DNA of 64,000 nt, taken from assembly GCF_019710745.1 (NCBI RefSeq), contig NZ_JAHKJW010000005.1, positions 129,123-193,122 of the forward strand, read 5' to 3'. How positions within the stretch are numbered: position 1 is the first letter of the stretch; each line of letters starts with the position of its first letter. Below the pieces are notes generated by a model that saw only the letters and a list, made by a program, of their open reading frames with translations, ran no database searches and was not told where the DNA came from. The translations under genes and the position numbers were made by a program. Positions 14,324-20,779 of this stretch are shown in pieces. The DNA is from Streptomyces beigongshangae (lineage in GTDB: Bacteria > Actinomycetota > Actinomycetes > Streptomycetales > Streptomycetaceae).

Positions 14324-15016
14324 ATGACCCAACCCACCACGATCCGGCGAGTGCGCGGCCACCGGCCGCGGCTGCTGGACGCGTTCTGCCGCCAGGGCGG
14401 AGCAGGCAAAGGCTACAACGACGCCGGTTTTGACGTGACCGGCATCGACATCGACCCCCAGCCGCTCTACCCCTACCGGTTCGTCCAGGGCGACGCGGTC
14501 GACTTCATCCGCGAGCACGGAGCCGAATTCGACTTCATCCACACCTCACCCCCGTGCCAGCTCGACAGCGACTGCCAGCGCCTGCACAGCAACACCCACC
14601 CCGACCTCATCGAGCCCACCCGCGCCGCCCTGGAAACGACCGGCCGCCCGTGGGTGATCGAGAACGTACGGGGTGCGCTGCCCAAGCTCCGTGAACCGGT
14701 GATGCTCTGCGGGACGATGTTCGCCCTGAAGACCTACCGGCACCGGTACTTCGAGCCCGGCGGCGGCTTCACGCTCGACCAGCCTCCGCATCCGGCGCAC
14801 ACGGTGCCGCAGGCGAAGATGGGCCGCCCCGTCCCGCCGGGTCACTACGGGCAGTTCGTCGGCAACTTCTCCGGCGTGCCCCTCGCCCGCCGCGTCATGG
14901 GCGTGCCGTGGATGACCCGCGACGGCATCCGCGAATGCATCCCGCCCGCCTACGCCGAACACATCGGCCGCACCGCCCTGCGCTCCCTGGCTCCCGCGTG
15001 GGAGGTGGCGGCATGA
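14324..15016 (+). CDS. DNA cytosine-methyltransferase-like protein
   Basis: A 230-residue protein; the ATG has GGAGG 8 bp upstream. It shows the C5-cytosine methyltransferase motifs: the SAM-binding LLDAFCRQGGAGKGYNDAGF followed by GIDIDPQP, the catalytic TSPPCQ (Cys78) and WVIENVRGAL (Glu113-Asn-Val). It is short for the class and has almost no target-recognition domain, resembling the compact DNA methylases of actinophages and plasmids. No restriction partner is adjacent. Its stop overlaps the next ATG. It may protect transferred DNA from host restriction or mark element DNA; target sequence unknown. Confidence 0.75.
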   Translation: MTQPTTIRRVRGHRPRLLDAFCRQGGAGKGYNDAGFDVTGIDIDPQPLYPYRFVQGDAVDFIREHGAEFDFIHTSPPCQLDSDCQRLHSNTHPDLIEPTRAALETTGRPWVIENVRGALPKLREPVMLCGTMFALKTYRHRYFEPGGGFTLDQPPHPAHTVPQAKMGRPVPPGHYGQFVGNFSGVPLARRVMGVPWMTRDGIRECIPPAYAEHIGRTALRSLAPAWEVAA

Positions 15017-15879
15017 ACGCAGACCCGACAACCATCCCGCGGGCCCGTACGGCGGGAGCTCCCGCCGCGGGCTCAATGCGGTTCTACCTGACCACCCACA
15101 AACGGCACTGGCTACGCCTGACCGACGTGCCGCTGTTCCTCAAGTCCGAGCACTTCGACCGCGCCGTGAAGTGGGACGTGGCCCAAGGCCCGTACGCGGT
15201 CGACTCCGGCGGGTTCATGGAACTGAAGGAAAAGGGCACCTGGACCCGCACCCCGCGCCAGTACATCGACTCTCTGCGCCGCATCTGGGAGCACGCCGGC
15301 CCCTACGACTGGGCCGCGCAACAGGACTGGATGTGTGAGGACGCCATCATCCACGGCGGCACCTTCGGCGGGCAGTACTTCGTCGGCACTCACCTCAGCG
15401 TCGCCGAACACCAGCGCCTCACGGTGGCCAACTTCCTGGAACTGCGCTCCCTCGCCCCGGACCTGCGCATCGCCCCCGTTCTGCAGGGGCGCAGCATCCC
15501 GCAATACGAGCGGTGCGTGGAGCTGTTCGAGAACGCCGGGGTCGACCTGCGGCGTGAGCCGGTAGTGGGGCTCGGGTCGGTGTGCCGGTTGCAGTCCACC
15601 CGCGAGGGCGCAGCCATCGTTACCGCGATGGCCGCGCACGGCTTCAAGCTGCACGGCTTCGGCTTCAAGATCCTGGGCCTGGAACGCGTCGGGCATCTGC
15701 TCGCGTCCGCGGACTCCGCCGCGTGGAGCTCCCACGCGCGCCGCCGCCCGCCGCTGCCCGGCCACCCGCACAAGAACTGCGCGAACTGCATCGACTATGC
15801 CCTGAAGTGGCGCGAGCGCGTCATCAGCGCGATCCCTACCCACCGGCAGACGCTGCTCACCGATCAGGAGGCGGCATGA
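15013..15879 (+). CDS. DpdA-like transglycosylase family protein (deazapurine DNA modification type)
   Basis: A 288-residue protein with the tRNA-guanine transglycosylase barrel pattern: RFYLTTHKRHWL start, YAVDSGGFMEL with Asp64 (compare DSGGFQ of TGT), AAQQDWMCE (Asp105, Cys108), IAPVLQGRSIPQYERCVELF, VVGLGSVCRLQ and a C-terminal zinc-like HPHKNCANC. DpdA enzymes exchange guanine in DNA for a 7-deazaguanine; the short actinobacterial members are annotated in this family, but their substrate is unproven. No preQ0 synthesis gene is present in the element, so the base would have to come from the host. It overlaps the methylase and prim-pol genes by 4 bp on each side, placing DNA modification between transfer and replication. 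Confidence 0.65.
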   Translation: MNADPTTIPRARTAGAPAAGSMRFYLTTHKRHWLRLTDVPLFLKSEHFDRAVKWDVAQGPYAVDSGGFMELKEKGTWTRTPRQYIDSLRRIWEHAGPYDWAAQQDWMCEDAIIHGGTFGGQYFVGTHLSVAEHQRLTVANFLELRSLAPDLRIAPVLQGRSIPQYERCVELFENAGVDLRREPVVGLGSVCRLQSTREGAAIVTAMAAHGFKLHGFGFKILGLERVGHLLASADSAAWSSHARRRPPLPGHPHKNCANCIDYALKWRERVISAIPTHRQTLLTDQEAA

Positions 15880-16781
15880 ACACCCACCTGATGAACGCCG
15901 CGCTGAACGCTGCTGAGCGCGGCTGGCCCGTCTTCCCCCTGCGGCCGGGCACGAAGCGGCCCGCCCTGCACAGTGAGACGGCGTGCCCCCGTACCGGCCC
16001 GTGTGCGAGTGGCCACGCGAAGTGGGAACAGCGCGCCACCACCGACCCCGACCGTATCCGCGCGGCCTGGGCGCGGGCGCCGTTCAACGTCGGCATTGCC
16101 ACCGGCCCCGCCGGCCTGCTCGTCATCGACCTGGACAGGCCCAAAAGCCAGGACAACAGCAACGGCAGTGCGGACGCGCCTTGCGGCGCGGCGACCTTCA
16201 AGGCGCTCTGCGAGCGCACCGGGCTCCCCGTCCCGCGCACCCGCACGATCCGGACCGCGAGCGGCGGGCAGCACCTGTACTTCACCGCCCCCGCCGCGGT
16301 GCGGCTGCACAACACCGCCGGGACCCTCGCCCCGCTGGTCGACACCCGGGCATGGGGCGGCTACGTCGTTGCCGCCGGCAGCACTGTCGACGGCCGCATG
16401 TATGAGGTTGCGGGCCCCGCGCTCCTCAGCCCTCTGCCCCCGGCGCTGCTGGCCCTGCTCGTCCCGCCGCACCCATCCACCTCACCCCGGCCCGCGCCGG
16501 CACCGGTGGCGCGCACGGGGCGGGGTGCTGAGGCCGCGCTGATCTGGGGGCGCAGGAACGTGCGGCAGGCCCCGGAGGGCACACGCAACGCCCGGCTTCT
16601 GGAGAGCGCCCGCGCCATGGGCCGCTTCGTCGCATGGGGCGACATCCCCCGCCACGTGGTCGAAGACGCTTTTCAAGGAGAGGGAGAGGCCGCCGGACTC
16701 ACCGCGGCCGAGTGCCGGTCCACGATCCGCAGCGCACTGGACTGGTCAATCCGTACATGCCGCCCGAGGACGGCAGCATGA
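15876..16781 (+). CDS. prim-pol replication protein of the element
   Basis: A 301-residue bifunctional DNA primase/polymerase-type protein. It opens ALNAAERGWPVFPLRPGTKRP, carries LLVIDLDRP with the metal-binding Asp85 and Asp87, then RTASGGQHLYFTAP and GGYVVAAGS. A C-terminal helical part (RNARLLESARAMGRFVA, AAECRSTIRSAL) resembles the PriCT-like tails of plasmid prim-pols. With the DUF3631 ATPase two genes downstream it forms the replication module of prim-pol-type AICEs, in place of RepSA or RepAM. It overlaps both neighbours by 4 bp. Confidence 0.8.
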   Translation: MNTHLMNAALNAAERGWPVFPLRPGTKRPALHSETACPRTGPCASGHAKWEQRATTDPDRIRAAWARAPFNVGIATGPAGLLVIDLDRPKSQDNSNGSADAPCGAATFKALCERTGLPVPRTRTIRTASGGQHLYFTAPAAVRLHNTAGTLAPLVDTRAWGGYVVAAGSTVDGRMYEVAGPALLSPLPPALLALLVPPHPSTSPRPAPAPVARTGRGAEAALIWGRRNVRQAPEGTRNARLLESARAMGRFVAWGDIPRHVVEDAFQGEGEAAGLTAAECRSTIRSALDWSIRTCRPRTAA

Positions 16782-17119
16782 CCAGCCACCCCGTCCCCCT
16801 CTTGAAAAGCATCCCCGGCACCCCCACCGGGTCCGGCATCGCCGAACCGGCCGATCCCGCGACCGGCCGTAGCGCGCCGAAGGTCGCCGCCGAAGGCGTC
16901 CGCATTGCTTTTGGCCGTGACCCGGACGTGGTCACCGTCTCCGGCATCTGGCAGGGGTTGCAGGTGCAGTTCACCCACCCGCCCGTAGCCGACTGGCTCT
17001 GTGCCTGCGGGCACCACGAACGCGTCCGGGGCCGTTCTGCCGTCATCGAACTCACCATCCGCGTCACCGTCGGCATCTGCCCGCACGGCACCACGCAGGA
17101 AGGAAGGGCCGCCGCATGA
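16778..17119 (+). CDS. hypothetical protein with Cys/His cluster
   Basis: A 113-residue protein between the prim-pol and DUF3631 genes with 4-bp overlaps on both sides. The N-terminal half is Pro/Gly-rich and probably disordered. The C-terminal half alternates strands and contains CACGHHE...ICPHG, a possible zinc site. I know no family. Its place suggests an accessory replication role. Confidence 0.5.
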   Translation: MTSHPVPLLKSIPGTPTGSGIAEPADPATGRSAPKVAAEGVRIAFGRDPDVVTVSGIWQGLQVQFTHPPVADWLCACGHHERVRGRSAVIELTIRVTVGICPHGTTQEGRAAA

Positions 17120-18273
17120 GCGCACCCGACCCCATCGACGGCGCGACGCTGCTGGATGAGGTGGAAGCCTTCCACCGGCGCTTCAACGTCTTTCCCACCG
17201 AAGCCGCCTACGTCGCTGTCACCCTGTGGGACGCCCACGCCCACCTGCTCGACGCGTTCGACTCCACACCCCGGCTCGCGTTCCTCTCACCCGAACCCGG
17301 GTCGGGGAAGTCCCGAGCGCTGGAGGTGGTGGAAGCTCTCGTGCCGCGGTCCATGGCCGCAGTCGACGCCTCCGCCTCCGCGCTGTTCCGCTCCGTGTCC
17401 GGCGTTGACGGTGGCCGGCCCACGATCCTGTTCGACGAGATTGACACGATCTTCGGGCCGAAAGCCGGGGAGAACGAACAGCTCCGCGGGTTCATCAACG
17501 CCGGCCACACCCGCGGACGCGTCATGTACCGGTGCGTCGGGGACGGCTCCAACCAGCAGGTACAGGGCTTCCCCTCGTACTGCGCCGTCGCGGTCGCCGG
17601 ACTCGGCTCCCTGCCCGACACGATCATGACGCGGTCCGTCATCGTCCGCATGCGCCGGCGGGCCCGCAACGAGACGATCGAGCAGTGGCGCACCCGCATC
17701 CACGTGCGGGAGGGCAACGCCCTGCGGGACCGGCTCGCCAAGTGGGCCGAAACCGTCCAGGACCAGGTCACCGACGTCTTCCCCGAGATGCCCGAAGGGG
17801 TGGCCGACCGGCCCGCGGACGTGTGGGAACCCCTGCTGGCCATCGCGGACGCGGTCGGCGGGCACTGGCCGCAGCGGGCCCGGGAAGCCTGCCTGACCAT
17901 GGTCAAAGCCTCTCGCGCCAACGACAAGGGCAGCATCGGCGTCCGGCTCCTGACCGACCTGCGCGACCACGTCCTGGCTGGCATCGACCGCCTGCCCACC
18001 GTCGCCATCTTGGACCGGCTCAACGCCCTCGATGACGCGCCGTGGGCCGACTTCAACGGCAAGCCGCTCGACTCCCGTCGGCTCTCCAAGATGCTCAGCG
18101 AGTACGTCACCGCCGACGGAGATCCGATCAGCTCCCGCAACATCAAAACCGGCGGGGGCGGGGTCCTCAAGGGCTACTACGCCACCGATCTGCACGACGC
18201 GTGGCAACGCTACTGCCCCCCACCCCCGGAAAGTCCGCTACCTCCGCTACCGGGCACCGAAAACACGGCCTGA
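17116..18273 (+). CDS. DUF3631 P-loop ATPase, replication helicase-like
   Basis: A 385-residue ATPase. Walker A SPEPGSGKS (58-66) follows a helical region (EAFHRRFNVFPTEAAYVAVT). Walker B is TILFDEIDTIFG, then NAGHTRGRVMYRC and SVIVRMRRRARNE, a sensor/arginine-finger-like region. The C-terminal DUF3631 domain includes DFNGKPLDSRRLSKMLSEYV and NIKTGGGGVLKGYY, a winged-helix-like ending. DUF3631 proteins typically accompany or are fused to prim-pol domains and are thought to be the replicative helicase or initiator ATPase. The gene ends at the edge of the GGTAGCGG repeat cluster, where the origin would be expected. Confidence 0.8.
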   Translation: MSAPDPIDGATLLDEVEAFHRRFNVFPTEAAYVAVTLWDAHAHLLDAFDSTPRLAFLSPEPGSGKSRALEVVEALVPRSMAAVDASASALFRSVSGVDGGRPTILFDEIDTIFGPKAGENEQLRGFINAGHTRGRVMYRCVGDGSNQQVQGFPSYCAVAVAGLGSLPDTIMTRSVIVRMRRRARNETIEQWRTRIHVREGNALRDRLAKWAETVQDQVTDVFPEMPEGVADRPADVWEPLLAIADAVGGHWPQRAREACLTMVKASRANDKGSIGVRLLTDLRDHVLAGIDRLPTVAILDRLNALDDAPWADFNGKPLDSRRLSKMLSEYVTADGDPISSRNIKTGGGGVLKGYYATDLHDAWQRYCPPPPESPLPPLPGTENTA

Positions 18274-18408
18274 CCAGCAACAACACGGTAGCGGCAACCG
18301 GCACCAGTTGCCGCTACCCCAACGCTACCCATCCGCTACCGCTACCCCTTCCCGCTACCTCAAACAGGCCCCTGACCTGCACGGTAGCGGCGGTAGCGGA
18401 AGTAGCGG
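18235..18408. repeat. eleven GGTAGCGG/CCGCTACC repeats with a long hairpin; candidate origin
   Basis: CCGCTACC (or CGCTACC) at 18235, 18244, 18311, 18323, 18333, 18340 and 18352, and GGTAGCGG (or AGTAGCGG) at 18287, 18383, 18392 and 18401. GGTAGCGGCAAC (18287-18298) and GTTGCCGCTACC (18307-18318) form a perfect 12-bp stem with an 8-nt loop. The cluster starts in the last codons of the DUF3631 gene and ends before xis. Iterons plus a hairpin next to the replication genes suggest an origin. A lone CCGCTACC at 4144, directly inside attL, also allows Xis/Int arm-site function. Confidence 0.65.
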
Positions 18409-18457
18409 ACTTCCCAGAGGGACCCCGGGACGTCTCACCCGAGAAGGAGTCACGGCC

Positions 18458-18643
18458 TTGCCCAGCACCGAGAAGCTCGAACTCCGCGAAGTCCTCAAAG
18501 AGATCAAGATGAGCCGCGCCGCGTTCTACCGGATGCGCGCCCGCGGCAAGGCTCCCAAGCTCATCAAGCTCCCCAACGGGCAACTCCGCTGCCGAAGGAG
18601 CGACCTTGACGCGTGGTGGGCGAAGCACGAGATGAGCGTCTGA
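18458..18643 (+). CDS. xis: excisionase-like HTH protein (TTG start)
   Basis: A 61-residue protein. The TTG at 18458 is the only start with a ribosome-binding site (GAAGGAG, 9 bp upstream). LREVLKEIKMSRAAFYRMRA followed by KLPNGQLRCRRSDLDAWWA is the AlpA/MerR-like helix-turn-helix of recombination directionality factors (HTH_17). It precedes the integrase gene, the usual xis-int order in AICEs. It should bind arm sites to bend DNA for excision. The GGTAGCGG repeats lie immediately upstream, so it could also regulate itself. Confidence 0.75.
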   Translation: MPSTEKLELREVLKEIKMSRAAFYRMRARGKAPKLIKLPNGQLRCRRSDLDAWWAKHEMSV

Positions 18644-18656
18644 ACTAGACCGCCCC

Positions 18657-18692
18657 GGAGGGGCCCCGCCGACTGATCGGCGGGGCCCCTCC
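18657..18692 (+). terminator. strong hairpin between xis and int
   Basis: GGAGGGGCCCCGCCGA (18657-18672) and TCGGCGGGGCCCCTCC (18677-18692) form a perfect 16-bp stem with a 4-nt loop, followed by TTCC. It would stop most transcription arriving through the transfer-replication operon, so int probably needs its own signal or read-through. Confidence 0.75.
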
Positions 18693-18711
18693 TTCCGTGT
18701 GAGGGAGATCA

Positions 18712-20088
18712 ATGCACAGCTACGACGTGCGCCTTTGGAGCGTGCGGAAACGCCCCAGCAAGGCAGCTCCGTTCCAACTTCGCTGGCAGGTGGATGGGAC
18801 GGAGTTTCAGGAGAGGTTCACGACCAAGACGCTCGCGGACGCCCGCCGGGCGGAGCTCCTGACGGCTACCCGGAAGGGCGAGCCATTCGATGCAGAGACC
18901 GGGCTCCCCGTCTCCGAGGTGCGTGAGCGCAACCGCACGAGCTGGTACGCCCACGCGCGTGCTCACGCCGCCCGGAAGTGGCCGACAGCGGCAGCGAAGC
19001 ACCGGGCGAGCATCGCGGAGAGCCTGACCATCGCCACGATGGCGTTGTGCCCTGCGGGCCGCGGGCGCCCGGAAGACGAGTTGCTGCGCCGCGCCCTCTA
19101 TCAGTGGGGGTTCAATGCCGGTCGTCATGACCAGGACCCTCCGGAAGCGGAGGCCGGAGCCCTGGCATGGGTAGAGCGCAATGCGCCGGCCGTGGTCGAC
19201 CTGGACAACGCCAAGCGCGTGCGCACCGTGCTGGAACACCTGGCCAAGCGGCAGGACGGAAAGCCAGCCGCAGCGAACACCTTTCGGCGCCGCCGTGCGG
19301 TGCTGAGCAATTGCCTCCGTCTGGCCGTCGAACACGAGTTGCTGCCCGGCAATCCCTTGCTTCGGGTGCACTGGGAGACCCCCAAAACCGTGGAAGAGCT
19401 GGACGTACGCAGCGTTGCCACACCCGCCCAAGCGCGGGCGCTGCTGGACGCCGTCCGCGCGCAGGGTCCGCGCGGTGCTCACCTGGTCGCGTTCTTCGCC
19501 TGCATCTACTACGCCGCGATGCGACCCGAGGAAGTGTCCATGCTGAGTCCGGACCAGTGTGAACTGCCCGACGAGGGATGGGGGCGGCTCATGCTCGCCG
19601 GCGCCCGCCCGCAGGTGGGTTCCGCCTGGACCGACGACGGCAAGCCGTACGAGGAACGGCAACTGAAGCACCGAGCCCTCCGCGCGGTTCGGCCCGTTCC
19701 CATTCCGCCGGTCCTGGTCGCCATCCTGCGGACGCACATCAAGACGTTCGGCACCACGGCCGGTAGCCAACTGTTCAGCGCGGTACGGGGCGGCCCGGTC
19801 CGCTCGCAGGAGTACGGCGCGGTGTGGAAGGAGGCTCGCAGGAAGGCGCTCACCGCCGCGCAGGTGGCCTCTCCGCTGGCCGCCATTCCGTACGACCTAC
19901 GGCACGCCTGTGTGTCGTTCTGGCTCCGCTCAGGGGTGAGCCTCGCCGAGACGGCACGGCGCGCGGGACAGAGCGTCGCCGTCCTCCAGCGCTACTACGC
20001 CAAGGTGCTGGACGGCGAGGAATCGAAGATGAACGCCCTGATCGAGCAGGGGTTGGCGGAGCACGGAGAGGGAGCCGAGGGGCCCTGA
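18712..20088 (+). CDS. int: tyrosine recombinase integrase
   Basis: A 458-residue phage-type integrase expected to join attP and the tRNA-Ser attB. The N-terminal 70 residues are arm-binding-like (RLWSVRKRPSK, FTTKTLADARRAELL). The core-binding SAM-like domain spans about 75-240. The catalytic domain shows Arg271 (AAMRPEE), a central KHRALRAVRPVPIP, Arg397-His398 (PYDLRHACVSFWL) and Tyr429 (RYYAKVL). The usual His before DLR is Tyr394 and the usual GHS is GQS, substitutions common in actinobacterial relatives. GAGGGAGA precedes the ATG. The gene ends 135 bp from the tRNA, as is typical at attR. Confidence 0.9.
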   Translation: MHSYDVRLWSVRKRPSKAAPFQLRWQVDGTEFQERFTTKTLADARRAELLTATRKGEPFDAETGLPVSEVRERNRTSWYAHARAHAARKWPTAAAKHRASIAESLTIATMALCPAGRGRPEDELLRRALYQWGFNAGRHDQDPPEAEAGALAWVERNAPAVVDLDNAKRVRTVLEHLAKRQDGKPAAANTFRRRRAVLSNCLRLAVEHELLPGNPLLRVHWETPKTVEELDVRSVATPAQARALLDAVRAQGPRGAHLVAFFACIYYAAMRPEEVSMLSPDQCELPDEGWGRLMLAGARPQVGSAWTDDGKPYEERQLKHRALRAVRPVPIPPVLVAILRTHIKTFGTTAGSQLFSAVRGGPVRSQEYGAVWKEARRKALTAAQVASPLAAIPYDLRHACVSFWLRSGVSLAETARRAGQSVAVLQRYYAKVLDGEESKMNALIEQGLAEHGEGAEGP

Positions 20089-20162
20089 ATCCTGGCCGCA
20101 GGTTGGCCGCACGCGCTGGTCAGGAGTGGGATACCACCGAATCAGGGTGAGACAAGGTCACA

Positions 20163-20200
20163 CAGAAGGGGTGCCGCTCCGGAGAGTGGCACCCCTTCTG
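20163..20200. terminator. bidirectional terminator between int and tRNA-Ser
   Basis: CAGAAGGGGTGCC (20163-20175) pairs with GGCACCCCTTCTG (20188-20200) across 12 nt. It ends int transcription on the plus strand and, on the minus strand, lies 24 bp past the tRNA 3' end. It therefore replaces the host terminator that integration displaced to 4042-4076. Confidence 0.75.
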
Positions 20201-20222
20201 ACCTGCACAACGTCTGACCTGC

Positions 20223-20282
20223 GCGGTGGGTGTGGGATTTGAACCCACGGTCACATCGCTGCGACGACGGTTTTCAAGACCG
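20223..20282 (-). repeat. attR: tRNA-Ser 3' part
   Basis: A 60-bp repeat identical to 4083-4142. It contains the anticodon loop, variable arm, T arm and 3' acceptor strand of the intact tRNA gene. Confidence 0.9.
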
Positions 20283-20310
20283 TTCCCTTAGGCCGCTCGG
20301 GCAACCCACC
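20224..20310 (-). tRNA. tRNA-Ser(UGA)
   Basis: An 87-nt gene read right to left. The acceptor GGTGGGT pairs with ACCCACC, with a G discriminator. The anticodon stem ACGGT/ACCGT holds loop CTTGAAA, anticodon TGA (20274-20276). A long variable arm (CGTCGCAGCGATG region) is typical of serine tRNAs, and the T arm GTGGGTTCAAATCCCAC is intact. CCA is not encoded. The 3' half is supplied by the integrated element without sequence change. Confidence 0.95.
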
Positions 20311-20779
20311 TGGGCCCGTCCCGCCTGGGACGAAGCGGGTACAGACTACCGGCCCCGGCCCCCGTCTCGGGATGACGGTCCACGGGTGGACCCCGGCGCC
20401 CGTCCCGATACCACTCTCCGGACTCGTCCACGTGCCGTCGCAGGACACAACGGCGTCGGACACACGGGGCGATCCACACGTACGGAGTGCCGGTGATCCG
20501 AGCGTCATCACACGTACGGGTGAGCGTTGGATTCGGTGGCCGGGGTACGGAGCCCTCTCCTGAAGCACTGCCGAGAACCGGGGCCGACGTCGGCCGGAAG
20601 CCGGAAAAAGCCTGCTGACAAAGGCTTGCGCGAAAGGAAGTGGCGACATGGAGGGCGTTTCCGATCACCTTCGATCAGCGGCGTGCGCGTGTCTACACCG
20701 GCCTAAACGCCCTTATTGCCCAGAATGTTGCCCACTGCCCCAGTTGAAACTATGAAGTTTCGTTGCCGAGGAGCATGAC
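20311..20779. other. intergenic region, no gene seen
   Basis: About 470 bp between tRNA-Ser and the next gene. The tRNA promoter should lie in the first 60 bp, read leftward. Short ORFs here have no ribosome-binding sites and look like chance frames. No repeats or strong hairpins were noted. Confidence 0.5.

Larger units (their letters stand above)
4083..20282. mobile_element. actinomycete integrative and conjugative element (AICE) in tRNA-Ser(UGA)
   Basis: The element is bounded by a 60-bp perfect direct repeat (4083-4142 and 20223-20282) equal to the 3' part of a tRNA-Ser gene. It encodes a tyrosine integrase and excisionase next to attR, a TraB-like FtsK translocase, TraA- and Spd-like transfer proteins, and a replication pair (prim-pol plus DUF3631 ATPase). 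This is the AICE gene set, in which double-stranded DNA is moved by a single TraB-type ATPase rather than by a type IV secretion system. Most transfer and replication genes overlap by 4 bp (ATGA), forming one long rightward operon. Cargo next to attL is lower in GC. All core modules look intact, so the element may be functional. I see no Nudix (Pif-like) gene. Confidence 0.92.

Noticed and set aside
13754..18408. CRISPR array
   Set aside because: The repeats here are 8-13 bp, irregularly spaced and in both orientations, with no spacers of constant length and no cas genes.
20311..20779. Small ORFs downstream of tRNA-Ser as extra element genes
   Set aside because: They lie outside attR, lack ribosome-binding sites and overlap on both strands.
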